A DNA stretch of 64,000 nucleotides from Paragonimus westermani (GCA_008508345.1 QNGE01000141.1:17372-81371); one strand, 5' to 3'; positions 9,100 through 20,165 are shown, counted from the stretch's first letter. Notes: a model not told the origin generated them from the letters alone. Translations and numbers: made by a program.

Positions 9100-10871
9100 C
9101 GGGCCGGCTTTGGAACGCGCTTCGCTCCAGCTGGTTCACTTTATTTGAGAGCACGAGACAATGCCGTAAGACTTCAAGGTTGCCCTTGTCGTACCCTTGT
9201 TCAAAGGCGAGGGTAACAAGCAGTGCACCAACAGCTACCGAGGTATCAGCCTTTTGAGCTGTGCAGGCAAGGCACTTGCCAGAATCCTTCTGAACCAAAT
9301 GAATGCGACCGTTTTGGAGGTGAATGTTATCGAGGAGCATCGTGGATTCCGGTCGAGTCAGAGTACGATCGATCTGGTGTTTGCTGCTCGACAGCTTTAA
9401 GAAAAGTGCCGGGAACGGAATCACCCCCTGTATGCTCTGTTCGCGGATTTCACCAAGGCGTTCGATTCCGTGAGCCGCAAGGCGCTGTAAACGGTGCTGG
9501 GTATGTTTGGATGTCCATGTAAGTTCGCCAATGTGGTTAGATTGTTGCATGTGGGCATAAAGTCGGAGGTACAACCGTGTGGATCGACCTCTGATGATTT
9601 CGGCATCTTCACTGGAGTGGAGCAGGGTTGTGTTCTAGCCCCAGCCCTATTTAGCTTATATTTGACCGCCATGGTAACAGTTGCTTTTAAGGACTGTGGA
9701 GAGGATGGTGTTGAGGTGGATTACCGGACGAACGGGCGGCTGTTGAATCTCCGACGTTTCGGCGCCCCAACCCGGTTACATACGTCAACGATGCGCATGC
9801 TTCTGTTCGTCAATGACAGCGCATTTCTAGCACACAGTGAAGAAGAGCTGCAACGTCTAGCCACAGCGTTCGCTTCGACAGCATCGAAGTTTGGATTGGA
9901 AATGAACACAGGTAAGACGTTTCCCTACTGACAGCCTTCTCCTAATGGAGGTGTTGCTTGTGTACCTCCCCCCAATTCGCATCGCTGGAGACACTGTGAA
10001 TATCTGTGAGGATTTCTGCTACTTGGATGGCAAATTATTGACAGAATTGTCCGTGGACCGCGAGTTGACATCGTGTGTGACGAAGGGTAGTGCTGCTTTC
10101 GGACGCCTTAAAAGACGTGTCTGGAAGAATCATAGCCCGGAGATGGCCACGGAGCTGTGCGTCTACTGCTCAGTGGTACTGTCTATGCTGTTGTAGGGCA
10201 GTGATACGTAGACATTGTACCAGTGGAACGTGAGCTATTTGAGCCGCTTCCATGGTCGGTGTCTGAAGTGCATCTTGTGTATTTGGTGGTCGGACATGAT
10301 TCCGAACACTGAGGTACTTCGGCGAGCGGACATGGACGGGATGGAAGCCATGTTGATGCTGAACCAGCTCCGTTGGCTCGGTCACGTTCGTCGGAAAGGC
10401 GATGACCGTATCCCGAAGCAGTTGCTGTACGGACAGGTGAAGTCAGGTAAACGAAATGCCGGTGGCTAGAAGAGGAGGTACCAGTATGTTGTGCAAGTAA
10501 GTCTTTCACGTCGTAACGTTGCTTTTAAATGTTGGGAAGATTTGGCGTTGAACCTGACGGCCTGGAGGAGTAAGATTCGGGCGGGTGTCCGAAAGTTCAA
10601 CGAGCAATTGATGTGCGGTCGCGAGTGGAAGCGGGCGGTACGCAAAGGAACCATCGGTGCCATAGGTCGTGGTGACGTGACTATATGGCGTTGCGACGTG
10701 TGCGGCCGCGAATGCGCTGGCTGTTTGGGGTTAGTAGGTCACCAACGTACTCATAGTTCACCGTCGACGAAGAGGCGGCGAGTACGTCAGGCTCAGGTAG
10801 GTCATATCAGTATACCCATTCTACTTCTGTTAACGACTGCATCGGCCAACAGACTGGTCGTTAACAATTGA
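9100..10871 (+). pseudogene. LINE reverse transcriptase with C-terminal zinc finger
   Basis: It starts around DFKVALVVPLFKGEG, followed by NSYRGISLLSCAGKALARIL and GFRSSQSTIDLVFAARQL, LYALFADFTKAFDSV (motif A), GVEQGCVLAPALFSLYL (motif B) and LFVNDSAFLAHSEEEL. This last block is the motif C position, where ADD has decayed to VND. Two in-frame TAA codons lie at 9,398 and about 9,488, and the phase changes near 9,935. The C-terminal part (10,215-10,871) has LNQLRWLGHVRR and a C2H2 finger, WRCDVCGRECAGCLGLVGH followed by QRTH. RT activity would be lost. Confidence 0.88.
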
Positions 10872-11355
10872 TCCGCTCTTCTTTTGGGTAACTTTAGTGT
10901 CTGCGGTCTTTTATCACCTCTTTTCTTCGGCTTTGTTGGTGTATTGTGTGATAAATGGCCTGCCTGGCTTTTCATAGTTCAATGAGAATTTTGCTTTTCA
11001 TCCCTTTATTCTCTGGGATACAATAACCTGCACTCCGATGCTGCAAAGCTTCTTGTGTTACACTTCAAAAATCTTTCTGTCTCGTCATTGCAGCCTCTCT
11101 CTGTTAAGTTTCTGCGATGAAAGGGTTTCCTTTCCTTATTAGCCAATCAAGTGACTAACCGGCATTGGCCGGCTGGACAGAAAGGCCCCACTGGCACACC
11201 TCCCGGTCTTATTTCTTCAGGTTTACACTGGATATATGGTGTGTGGGTGGAAGTGCAAGTGGCTCAGCGCAAGCCAATTGCAGTGATGGCTAAGCGCAGG
11301 CGTCCTTCGGCTTCGGTCACTGTGACAGGCTAATCCGAATCGGATGCCGCCGACA
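10872..11355 (+). other. Probable 3' untranslated region of the RTE-like LINE
   Basis: No coding homology is visible. The segment lies between the LINE stop codon and the right target duplication, so by position it is the LINE 3' region. A 60-codon frame at 11,151-11,333 shows no motif. There is no long poly(A) tail. Confidence 0.55.
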
Positions 11356-11370
11356 GTGGTACTTTTGACT
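11356..11370. repeat. Target-site duplication, right copy
   Basis: GTGGTACTTTTGACT pairs with the copy at 7,836-7,850. Gypsy coding resumes immediately after it. Confidence 0.75.
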
Positions 11371-12300
11371 ATAATCGACATCGATTTTCTCCGGCATTTT
11401 GACCTTCTGGCTGATACGAGACGCCGTCTGTTAATCTCGCCAGTATGCCCCCGACAAGCTCAAACTCGCCAGGGCAGAGTTCGAGCACATGCTTGAACTA
11501 GGAATAACACTCCCTGCCGAAAGTCCATAGGCCTCACCGTTGCACATGATCCCTAAAAAGTCAGGTGACTGGCGCCTATACGGTGAGTACCGCGGGTTAA
11601 ACGAAGCAACCGTCCCTGACAATTTTCCAATCCCACACGTGCAGGATTCAACTAATTGCTTATATGGAAAAACCATATTCAGCAGGATCGATTTAGTAAG
11701 TGCCTATCACCAGATCCCGGTAGTCAAAGAAATACCAAAAACCGCTGTTATTGCCCCCTTTAACCTTCTCGAATTTTTTCAAATGCCAATTGGTTTGAGC
11801 AACGCAGCTCAACCTTACCAACGCTTCATACATAAGGTGAAACGTGGTTCGGACTTCGTCTACCCTTATCTGGATATTTTAGTAGCCAGTATTTCACAAG
11901 AAGAACACGTTACTCATCTCTGCACCTTACTAGAACGTCTGACTTACCACGGTGTCAGTTAATTCCACTAACTGCGAACTAGGTAAGAGCGCAATAGAAT
12001 TTCTGGGTCATAAGTTCTTAGAAAAGGGAATCGCCGCACTCACAGGTAAAGTTGGAGCTAATCGTGGATACCCTGAGCCAAATTCCTTTAAGCAACTCCG
12101 TCGTTTCAGTGGTATGGTCAACTAATACAGACGCTTCATACCTCATTGTTTGCACACAATTCAGCCAATGACCGATCTTCTCCGTGGAGGTGAACGCAAA
12201 TTTCGGTTCACCGAGGCTGCACGCACCGCGTTCGTCAAGCTGAAGGGTGAGGTGGCCGAACTGGCTCTCCAGGCCTATCCTAATCCGAGCGTACCACTTT
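11371..12300 (+). pseudogene. pol: Gypsy A reverse transcriptase
   Basis: After the protease tail (IDFLRHFDLLADTRRRLL) a deletion joins directly to [23 protein letters not shown] replaces Trp at 11,528. ASPLHMIPKKSGDWRLYGEYRGLN, IFSRIDLVSAYHQIPV (motif A Asp present) and MPIGLSNAAQPYQRFI follow. Motif C reads YLDILVAS where YLDDILVAS is expected, so a 3-base deletion has removed the second catalytic Asp. The connection domain (FLGHKF, LRRFSGMVN, YRRFIPHC) continues to about 12,300 across a stop and a phase change. Confidence 0.88.
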
Positions 12301-12304
12301 CATC

Positions 12305-12829
12305 GTGACGGACACTTCGGACAAAGCCGTCGGTGCTGTCTTACAACAGTTCACGACGAATATACGACATGTCTCAGGTGCCAAAAACACTGTCGCGGAC
12401 GCTCCTTCACGCGTTCATAGCTTCAGAGCAGCTGCTGACCACAGGATCGATTTGGCACCCATGGCTACCACACGAGCCACTAAGCCTAAGATCGAGCATC
12501 TTCGCCAAGAGAGCTCTCTCACATGCCTACCAGTGCCTGTGACATCCTCGGAGGGAACAATCCTCTGCGATGCTTCACAGGGCACACCTTGCCATGTAGT
12601 ATCCGCATCCTTTCGCCGCGCAGTGTTTGAGACATTGCACAATTTGTCCCATCCTGGCATACCCGCTTCAGTCCAACCTGTTACTGAACGATCCGTATGG
12701 CCAAAGATAAACCATGATATCCGCAACCGGAGTCGTTCTTGTTTCCAATGCCAACGTTCCAAAGTCTACCGTCACACAAAGAGCCCCCACGGTACCTTCC
12801 TTTGCCAGACAAACGTTTTCACCATGTGA
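12305..12829 (+). pseudogene. pol: Gypsy A RNase H remnant and integrase zinc domain
   Basis: The frame begins with TDTSDKAVGAVLQQF, the first RNase H block with its Asp. It then jumps directly to NIRHVSGAKNTVADAPSRV, the end of the domain, so about 90 residues of RNase H are deleted. The integrase HHCC domain follows: LHNLSHPG, then CFQCQRSK. The frame stops at 12,829, just at the start of the integrase core. Confidence 0.85.
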
Positions 12830-13754
12830 ACGTCGATCTGGTGGGCCCCTCACCACCTTCAAATGGTTCTACTTATCTGTTGACGTGTGCTGACCGCTTC
12901 ACAAGATAGCCTGCATCCATACCGCTGTCCAACTGCTCATCAGAAACAGTAGCCAGCGCCTTTCTGGAACGTTGAGCGGTACATTTCGGTTGTTTAGTGG
13001 TGGTGACCACACAATCGTGGATCATACTTTGAAGCACATCCGAACTACGGCCTGCCATCCGACAGCAAATGAGATAGTTGAACGTTTCTATCATCAGCTA
13101 AAAACTTCTCATAGTGCACATGCTAATCCATCGTAGAAAGAGGCACTGCTGTCAGTTCTTTTAGGCTTGCGAAACACAGTGAAAGAGGACCTAAAAACCA
13201 CTCCAACCGAACTAGTTTTTGGTTGCACACTAAGATTATTAGGTGAACTCGTCTCAACTGCACCTTCATCACCGTACGATCACAGCAGCTACACAGCTCA
13301 TTTGGCGCACCACGTGCGAAAGCTCTGCCCGGTGCAGCCTAGAGAGCACTCTCCAGACGTGCACGTGCACGCTAAGCTGTCCCCTTGTACGCATATCTTT
13401 CTACGTACGGACGAATTGCTGAGACCGCTGCAATCTCCATACACCGGCCCCTATCTTGTCCTCTCATGAAACATGGAAACCTTCACCGTTAGCCGAAGCG
13501 GCAAACGCGAAGTAGTCTCGTCCGAGAGACTGAAACCAGCATTTACGGAAGAACTATCAGCCACCCCTGAGTCGTCAAATAGCGTTCCTCGCCCGATACC
13601 CCCGGTGGCAGCAGAATGCGTTGGGTCCCCGGAACATCCTGTGGTTGTCAACACCCACGCTCCCGCTAACTCAAGGCATAACCGTCTTGGGAGGGAGCTG
13701 CGCAAGTCCGTACGATTCGCAGAGTGTGTTGACATTTCTTATTTTTGGAAGTGA
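12830..13754 (+). pseudogene. pol: Gypsy A integrase core and C-terminus
   Basis: Broken frames give HVNVDLVGPSPPSNGSTYLL (first catalytic Asp), ADRFTR followed by TAG in place of Trp, a degraded second-Asp region with no TD.G box, and NEIVERFYHQLK with the Glu. Frames 13,167-13,469 and 13,473-13,754 hold the C-terminal module: LRPLQSPYTGPYLVLS (GPY/F-like), VSSERLKPAF and a basic tail ending LGRELRKSVRFAECV, the usual end of CsRn1-like pol. No 3' LTR could be matched downstream. Confidence 0.82.
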
Positions 13755-13759
13755 GGGTT

Positions 13760-14677
13760 TTCCCACATGAACATACCAAAGTTCTTACTCATCGTTTGGT
13801 CTACCTACTCTTCTCAGCTATGATATGTGTGGACGGAGTTTTGATGCAAAAAAAGAAAAATGTTTTCTCATTCGAAAGCTAACTGTCTATCTGCTTATTT
13901 GTAGGTATTCGGATATTCTTGCACGCAAAGGAATTCGACAAACTCTTTCGAATCCTACGCTTTTGCAGTTTTCGAATGCATTGCCAGGTCCACAAACAAT
14001 GGCATTGTTTGGAATCAGGTTTATTCGCCTGCTGATCTTTTTCTTTTTTGAATCTATCAACTGTAGACAGGATGGCAGAAAATAAGGGGAAACCAAAGGT
14101 GGTGACATCGAAAGTTGCAGTGTCTTTGAAAATCCGCCGTGAAATTTAGTCCATCGGATATGTTGACATGGTGAGTTATCTTTTTCTGCTTGTCCTGCGG
14201 GTACTCCACCATATTTTCTCTCTCTTCCAGACGACCAGACATGGTGCGCGGAGAGACAACTCTCCTCCACCAATCGTACAGCATTGGACAAATCTACCCC
14301 CTTTTCTATCAAGAGATTTTCGGGTTGGGCAGCCCGCTGCGATAGACAATGAACGCACCGAAGACTAAATATCATAAATAAATGGACCATACCAGCGCAA
14401 CAGCCATTTTTGACCAACCCCACTCGCCGAACTTCGCCATTCCTTGTTACGTGCAATCATCTCTTGTGTGTATCACAGTGTAACTGTTATCAGCGAAAAA
14501 GGCGGGATGTGTGAATTTTTCTCCCTCTCCGCAATAACGAAGGCCTGTGTAATACTTACTAGCCTTCTGGAGGAGAACTATGTAGCGACTAGAATAAATA
14601 ATATTTTGATAATCGCATTCATCTGGACCCTTTCGATGATTTTGGTTTCTCATCTACTTCTGTGTTAGTCAAGTCAT
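13760..14677. other. No gene recognised
   Basis: Opposed short frames (13,887-14,456 minus is the longest, 189 codons) lack family motifs and start near a Gypsy end. The segment may include 3' untranslated sequence of Gypsy A. Confidence 0.5.
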
Positions 14678-14923
14678 CCATTTTGTAACATCAGTCCCGG
14701 GGCTAAAATCACAACTTGCTCCGTACCCCGCCAGCTTGACGTGTCTCTCTGTACGCTTTATTTTCCTGGGTCGATAAAAATACACGGGGTCAACGCGCTG
14801 AGCCTTGGTTTTCATTGTCGATCGGTTTTCGATAGCGATCACTGACTGGGTTTCATTTTGTCGGATCAGTTTCACCAATTGGCGTTTCGTAACATCCGTC
14901 GCCGGGTGATTGTTACAAAATGG
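14678..14923. mobile_element. MITE-like element with terminal inverted repeats
   Basis: The left end begins CCATTTTGTAAC and the right end is its exact reverse complement, GTTACAAAATGG. Weaker pairing extends about 12 bp inward (CAGTCCCGGGG against CGCCGGGTGATT). The 246-bp interval has no coding potential, as expected for a non-autonomous DNA transposon. A target duplication was not evident. Confidence 0.5.
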
Positions 14924-15423
14924 GCAGGGTGGCTAAAAAAATTGGGTGAGAAACCAGAATCACCGGATGATACAGATGAGTGCGACCATCAAAATATTAT
15001 TTGTTGTAATCGCTAAAGACTGTTCGCGAAACGTAATTATGGGGAATGTGCCTGATGTATGTGGAGAAAACGCCACAAATTTTGCTAATTAATGGAGATT
15101 ATCTGCGCTAATCACGTCTATGTTAGCCTGTCGTGTAGCTCACACCTAATAATGCATATTTATACAACCACAGACCAACTTGTATGACAGTAGGCATGCA
15201 TTTATTTGTTCCCCATTTCAGCCTTCCGATACGACTGAGAAAATTTGCAGCGACCTCTTGGTTCGTCTTAATTTCTGTTGGAACTTTGCTGTAAAAGCTG
15301 ACACTTCCTGTTGAAACATCTTTGGTTAACCCAGTTGTATACCCTATTCCTACTAACTGGAACTTTCTCACTTCCGTTACGCGTGCTGCACGCAGGTCGT
15401 TTAGTAGCCAAATAAACCAAACG
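14924..15423. other. No gene recognised
   Basis: AT-rich sequence without a motif-bearing frame; the 82-codon frame at 15,123-15,371 (minus) is unrecognised. Confidence 0.5.
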
Positions 15424-15534
15424 ATAAAAATGGCCGAAATATGGTAGGATATAAGGAAGCTGTAAGGGTAACGGATTATTCCATTACCCTTACAGCTTCC
15501 TTTTCTGTTACCATATTCTGGCCTTTCCGTTTTC
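15424..15534. repeat. Imperfect palindrome 1
   Basis: GGAAGCTGTAAGGGTAACGG (15,455-15,474) is mirrored by its reverse complement at 15,481-15,500 with one mismatch. Pairing continues outward with mismatches through ATATGGTA and AATGGCC. The loop is only 6 bases, so the DNA or RNA could fold into a ~50-bp hairpin. Confidence 0.8.
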
Positions 15535-15548
15535 TGGATGCCTTCCCT

Positions 15549-15604
15549 CTATTTGCACACGTAATTTTTGCATGAATTCATACAAAAGTTACGTGTACAA
15601 ATAA
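15549..15604. repeat. Imperfect palindrome 2
   Basis: It is centred on TGAATTCA at 15,573-15,580. The 28-bp arms (outer part TATTTG.ACACGTAA) pair with 4 mismatches and essentially no loop. It lies 14 bp from palindrome 1. Confidence 0.8.
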
Positions 15605-16619
15605 AAGGTAAACGTACCACAAAGCAGAATCACTCACTGACAGCTCAAAATCCGCCGAATTGAATAGGCCACCACCCGAGAGAAGGGCAACACTAGAGAG
15701 TATGTTCAGACGTAGACCGATGGATGATTCCACACGCGACGTGAGATGAAAAAAGTTCGGAATTGAAAAATCAAAACATGCGCAAAGCTAAGAAATTTCA
15801 CGTCGCGACTACTTCACCAGCTCCAAAATTCACGCAAATAAAGAAGACAGAGACGTTGTGCAGGAGAGTCGGTTTCATTCCATACATAAGTGTCCGAAAA
15901 TTTGGTCAAATGGAAGTCATATTGAGTTTACTCAAAGTGGTGCGAATAGTCTTGTAAAACAATATGTAAACTACGAGGTACATCAATTTGTCTCCCGAAC
16001 TAGTGGTCGCACTTAACTCAGTGACACGTGCTACGAAGGCATATTCGAGGATGGGCAGGAGTTTGCTCGCTTAGCAGCCCACATATGTGAACAGATGCGT
16101 ATTAAAATGCAGGGAGACTTCTGTAAATACATGTAATAGATATGCTTATGAATACAGAATCAAGATTGGTCAGCTAATGAATATACACATCTACTCGTAA
16201 TTACGTGGACTTCAGTCGGTATAATCAAATATGCACATGCGCATATGGATAAAAGTGTACAATTGTCACTATACAAATCTACGTACTTACGTTGTTTATT
16301 TTGTGTAAACTTGCACCTTCATACCAAAATTTCATAATTTTTTGCCGTTTACATGTACACAAACTCTAGTATTAATTAATCTGCCAACAGATCCATCCAA
16401 CAGCCAATCAGAAAATGCGACCGTTCAAATTACTCTTCCCCGGTATGAAAGGTAACTGGATCCCGCTGCACTGTCCCCCCTGTTTATTCTTGGTGGCAGT
16501 CAAATTCAACAAATAATTATGATGCTTCCAAATAGGTGTGCAGATAAAGTCGATGAAACGGTATGCGCCAAAATATGCCAAAATGGTTTTCAAAGTATAA
16601 CTGTGGACTGCAGACACTA
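15605..16619. other. No gene recognised
   Basis: AT-rich DNA with only short frames, none carrying a recognisable motif. Confidence 0.5.
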
Positions 16620-16895
16620 CAATACTCTAAACGTCTGATTTCACGTAGGGAGTGACGATCAGGTTTGACGTGAAAAACTAATGTCGAGGGCTTGTGGTCG
16701 GGTTGCACGACAAAGTGTCGGCCTTTCGAAAGGTGTCGAAAATAACGGGTCACCAAATAACTGGCCAACAGCCCACGTTCTGTGCTAGTCGTAGCTTTTG
16801 GGAGAAAACGGTCGAGAGACGTTGTTTATCACTTACGGACTCTTCTAAAACTGCGCCAACGGCAACGTCGGATGCGTCCATAGTAAGGAGGCGAC
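16620..16895 (-). pseudogene. Gypsy RNase H fragment, inverted
   Basis: On the minus strand DASDVAVGAVLEE (first RNase H block with Asp) at about 16,880 leads, with phase changes, to FSQKLRLAQ and then RHFVVQPDHKPSTLVFHV and REIRRLEYC. This is the RNase H segment of a Gypsy element. It faces a second RNase H copy that starts about 50 bp away on the plus strand. The two are related but not identical. Confidence 0.75.
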
Positions 16896-16944
16896 AGGTG
16901 TTGAGACCGCAACCAATGAATCATAGTTTAGTGGCGTGACATAA

Positions 16945-17087
16945 AACTCAATTTGCCACCGCCAAAGTTACTTTGCTTTCGAGTGTCCTTTCATTGCCAA
17001 AAGCTAAAACCAGCACAGGTAAGGTACAGCGCTTGTGAGCGCGAGCTGCTGGCCACTTATTTGGCAATCCGTTATTTGTGACACATT
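16945..17087 (+). pseudogene. Gypsy D RNase H, 5' part
   Basis: Translation across phase breaks gives QKLKPAQVRYSACERELLA and LATYLAIRY, the RNase H Glu-containing helix region. The next frame (17,088) continues directly with GRHFVVQPDHKPLTFSF. Upstream RT is absent, so this element is 5'-truncated. Confidence 0.7.
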
Positions 17088-18278
17088 TTGGAAGGCCGAC
17101 ACTTTGTCGTACAACCCGATCACAAGCCCTTAACGTTTTCTTTTCACGTGAAACCTGATCGATACCACCCGGGTGTAATAAGTCATCTGGACTACATCAC
17201 CCGACTCAGCGCGGAAGTTAGACACCTACGTTGTGACACCAATATCGTTGCTCACGTACTATCACGGTTTAAAGTCAACCTAGTCCAATCAGCACCCTAC
17301 ATTCATCTGGCTAGAATGGCCACTGCCCAGCAGTGCAGTGAGAATATGAAGGATGATTTTACTTGTAAGTCCCTCAAATTGTCTACCGTCTCTCTGCTGA
17401 CAAAAGTTGGTGACATTTCATGCGATATTTCGAGCAGTACATCTAGACCTGTTTTCCTACTTTCGTATCGGTATACTGTTTTTTCCATCGTTTCCACTTT
17501 TTACCTCACTCAGGATACACGGGACACTGAAGCTGGTTACACAATGCTTTGTTTGGCCCTCTATGAGAAACATTGTTTGCCCGTGGTCACAAAAGTATGC
17601 CAAAGGAGTAAAGAGCACGAGCATACGGTCACCACACCTGGCACATTCTCCCAGCCGGATGCTTATTTTTCCTATGTACACCTGAAAATCGTTGGACCAC
17701 TACCACTCTGTATAGATTGTAAGTACGTATTGAACGCAATAGATCGTTTTAACCGTTGGTCTTCAGCAGCACCTATTAGAGATGTTTCAACGAAGACAGT
17801 TGCTAGAACCTTCTTGGAGCATTCGGTCACTAACTTTGGTATGCCATCTACAATCACTAGGAATCAAGATACCCAGTTTCAATCTTCTCTTTTTCGCAAA
17901 TTTATGCAGCTACTGGGTTGTTCTTACAATAAAACGACAACAAACTATCCTCGCGCTAATGGTTTAGTTGAGCGTTTTCACTGGCAGCTAATAGCCTCGA
18001 TACACACCCAGTCCGACATAACGAGATGGCGTAAGCGTCTCCTACCTATTTTCCCCGGAATTCGGTCTGCTCCTAAGGAAGATATCTGTCGTACTATCCC
18101 CGAATTAGTGTACGGCACCAATTTTATCTTCTATGGAAACTTATTCAACCGTCAGCGCACTCAGACCAAGGTGAGGATTACATTTCACGTTTACGACAAC
18201 ACATTTCCAGCCTTCGTTTCACACCAACCCGTCAACATTGGCGCCGAGAACAAAAGCTCCGGATTTGCGCACTTGTAA
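17088..18278 (+). pseudogene. pol: Gypsy D RNase H end plus integrase, long open frame
   Basis: The 396-codon frame is open throughout. Residues 1-60 are the RNase H end (VVQPDHKPLTFSFHV, then NIVAHVLSRF). The HHCC zinc domain is degraded: only CQRSKEHEH is clear. The integrase core reads YVHLKIVGPLPL, where HIDIVGPLP is usual, and ITRNQDTQFQS, where ITTDRGTQF is usual, so both catalytic Asp residues are replaced. The Glu in YPRANGLVERFHWQL remains. The first codon is TTG within a longer original frame. It is a decayed integrase that happens to stay open, or less likely an inactive protein kept under selection. Confidence 0.82.
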
Positions 18279-18600
18279 TTGTGTGTTCACGCGCCAAAAC
18301 GCCTTTAGGAAACCACCAAAACCAAGAACCCTCGTCCTTTTCAAAGTGGTTGAGCGCGAGGAAAAGTGCTTTGCCACTGAACGGTTTGGATAGGGCGAGT
18401 CCGTATCCATTAGTCGACCGAAACCAACCTATACAGGTAAGAATATTGACCCCCTGATCCGATATTGACTGATAACATCTCCTCGCCCCCAATGGTATTA
18501 TGGCCTCCGGCAGTTCAGCATCCTTCTGCTCTTGAACAACGCACCACACTTAGAGGACGGTCTGTACACCGGTCGAAGCACCCAACAGATTACGATGCGT
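18279..18600 (+). pseudogene. Gypsy D pol C-terminal remnant
   Basis: In another phase the sequence encodes VVEREEKCFATERFG, a TAG, then GESVSISRPKPTY, matching the conserved RFG...TVSIDRLKPAY end of the integrase C-terminal module. Near 18,550 LRGRSVHRSKHP resembles the basic RSGRRV tail of pol. No LTR follows that I can match. Confidence 0.6.
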
Positions 18601-19626
18601 GATACGGATGTCCATCGTTCCGTTTGTTTCTCTCTTGGCTACTGTTCTTCACTCTTGCTTTTAACCATAAGCACACTAATGGGGGATTGCCATAGTGTCC
18701 ACATAAATGGTTTTAGTTTGCGATCCATTTTTGTGCGTTTTTGTAGATACCGCTTTGATGACTTCATCTGTACACATGTTTAAAAACACCGTTATCATCT
18801 CTTGAATATGGTTGCCTTCAAGATTGAACGGGAGTTACCGCACACCATCGCCATCTTCTCTAATTGAGTTGGTGAAGTAATCGCACGTGAAACTTTCTAG
18901 CTTTGCGTATGTGTTGATCTACTGACCCTGAACTTTCGACATCCCGAGTCTCGTGTGAAACTATCCAAATGTCCGAACCCACCCTCTGTCGCTTCCCTCC
19001 TCTCGAGAGGTGGCCTATTCACTCGAACGGATTTCGACTTGTAAGTGAGTCATCTCAGTTTTCACTCATACGTCTCCCTTTTTATTTGTATGCATGCCAC
19101 TTGCACAAACCTGTTACCGTTTTGGCCTTCTTTGGTGTTACCGCACTTTGTCCATTGTTATCAATCGGTTGATCAGGCGTAACAGGGTTCAAAGAAGGCT
19201 AAACGAGTGTTGTCCAGTCTTCTCCACGGACCTGCTGTGAGAGATTCGTTCAAATTTGTCTCCCTAGCACTTACCCTCCTATGGATTTACGCGGATAATT
19301 TCTTATTCTTCATTTCGCCATCGTTGATATCACATTTGTCATATTATTCATTTTAAAATAGGCATGTCATAGTATCCGAAACTATAGGTTTTAGAAATTG
19401 AACTCAGTGGTCTTACACTTACCCCAAAATATGGTCCAGATGTCCTTGCTGTCATTGTCCATTCATATTTTCGCTATTTTGGTGCCATGTGCATGAAAAA
19501 AGTATATACGATCACTGCTGTTCATTTTCGAATGGCACAACTCATTGCATATTGCATTATTCGTGTTCTATAGTATCCGTATTGTTTTTTAGCCCCGTGT
19601 TTCCTTTCCGTTGACAACCGTAAATT
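18601..19626. other. No gene recognised
   Basis: AT-rich sequence with only short unrecognised frames; 18,601-18,783 continues a frame that starts in the pol tail and has no motif. Confidence 0.5.
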
Positions 19627-20165
19627 TTGCTCGCAGAACATAACACAGTGACACGCACAAGATCCAACAACATTGGTGGATCGGAGGTGTCGAGGGTTTG
19701 TGGTCGTTTCGGCTACCGCATGACTGTTCAGAACGGTATGCAATGCCAGACGTGCCAACACTGGTACCACTTTAGGTGTACTGGCCTCACAGAAGACCAG
19801 TACGCCTTGCCCACGTCTTTAAAAGGGCCATTTATTTGAATGAGGTGTCTCTTTTGAGATAGCTGCAACCCACTCGAAGCCGCGTTGGATCCTCTGCTCT
19901 CAACCCCGAGCGAGCATAAATCAGACGCGTGCGAGTGTGGCTGCAAGGTGTCCAAGGATGTCAGCGCACAGATAGCCACGGAAAAAGAAGCCCTTGGTGA
20001 TATTGAGTGAGCATAAACTGACATGATGTCAGAACTCAGATCGTTGAAAGAGTATTTAGTGCTCAACGCCATAAGTCGCTTTTTCCCCAGGTATGCAATT
20101 ATCAGACGCGAAAAACAAAAGGCCGTTGAGGAAAGCAACCAACTTTTATTCGACGAAATGTACAG
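19627..20165 (+). pseudogene. LINE ORF1 fragment with PHD-type zinc finger
   Basis: Frame 19,627-19,839 contains VCGRFGYRMTVQNG, then MQCQTCQHWYHFRCTGLT: a C-x2-C...H-x2-C pattern of a PHD-like finger, as found at the N-terminus of ORF1 in some CR1-type LINEs. After an in-frame stop the same region encodes a helical stretch rich in Glu, Lys and Leu (IRREKQKAVEESNQLLFDEM) that could form a coiled coil. ORF1 ends where the LTR of the minus-strand Gypsy begins (20,050-20,170), and no ORF2 follows. Confidence 0.6.

Larger units (their letters stand above)
7851..11355 (+). mobile_element. RTE-like non-LTR retrotransposon inserted in Gypsy A
   Basis: The 3.5-kb insert carries an apurinic-type endonuclease, an RT of the YRGISLLS...AGK type and a C-terminal C2H2 zinc finger. 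It lies between a duplicated 15-bp target and interrupts the Gypsy protease. About 0.5 kb before the endonuclease and 0.48 kb after the zinc finger show no protein homology and are probably untranslated regions. The endonuclease-RT linker is missing and several stops and frameshifts are present, so the element is dead. I place it near the RTE group from motifs only. Confidence 0.82.

Noticed and set aside
13887..14456. 189-codon minus-strand frame as a host gene
   Set aside because: No recognisable motif, no supporting splice context, and it spans a likely Gypsy 3' flank.
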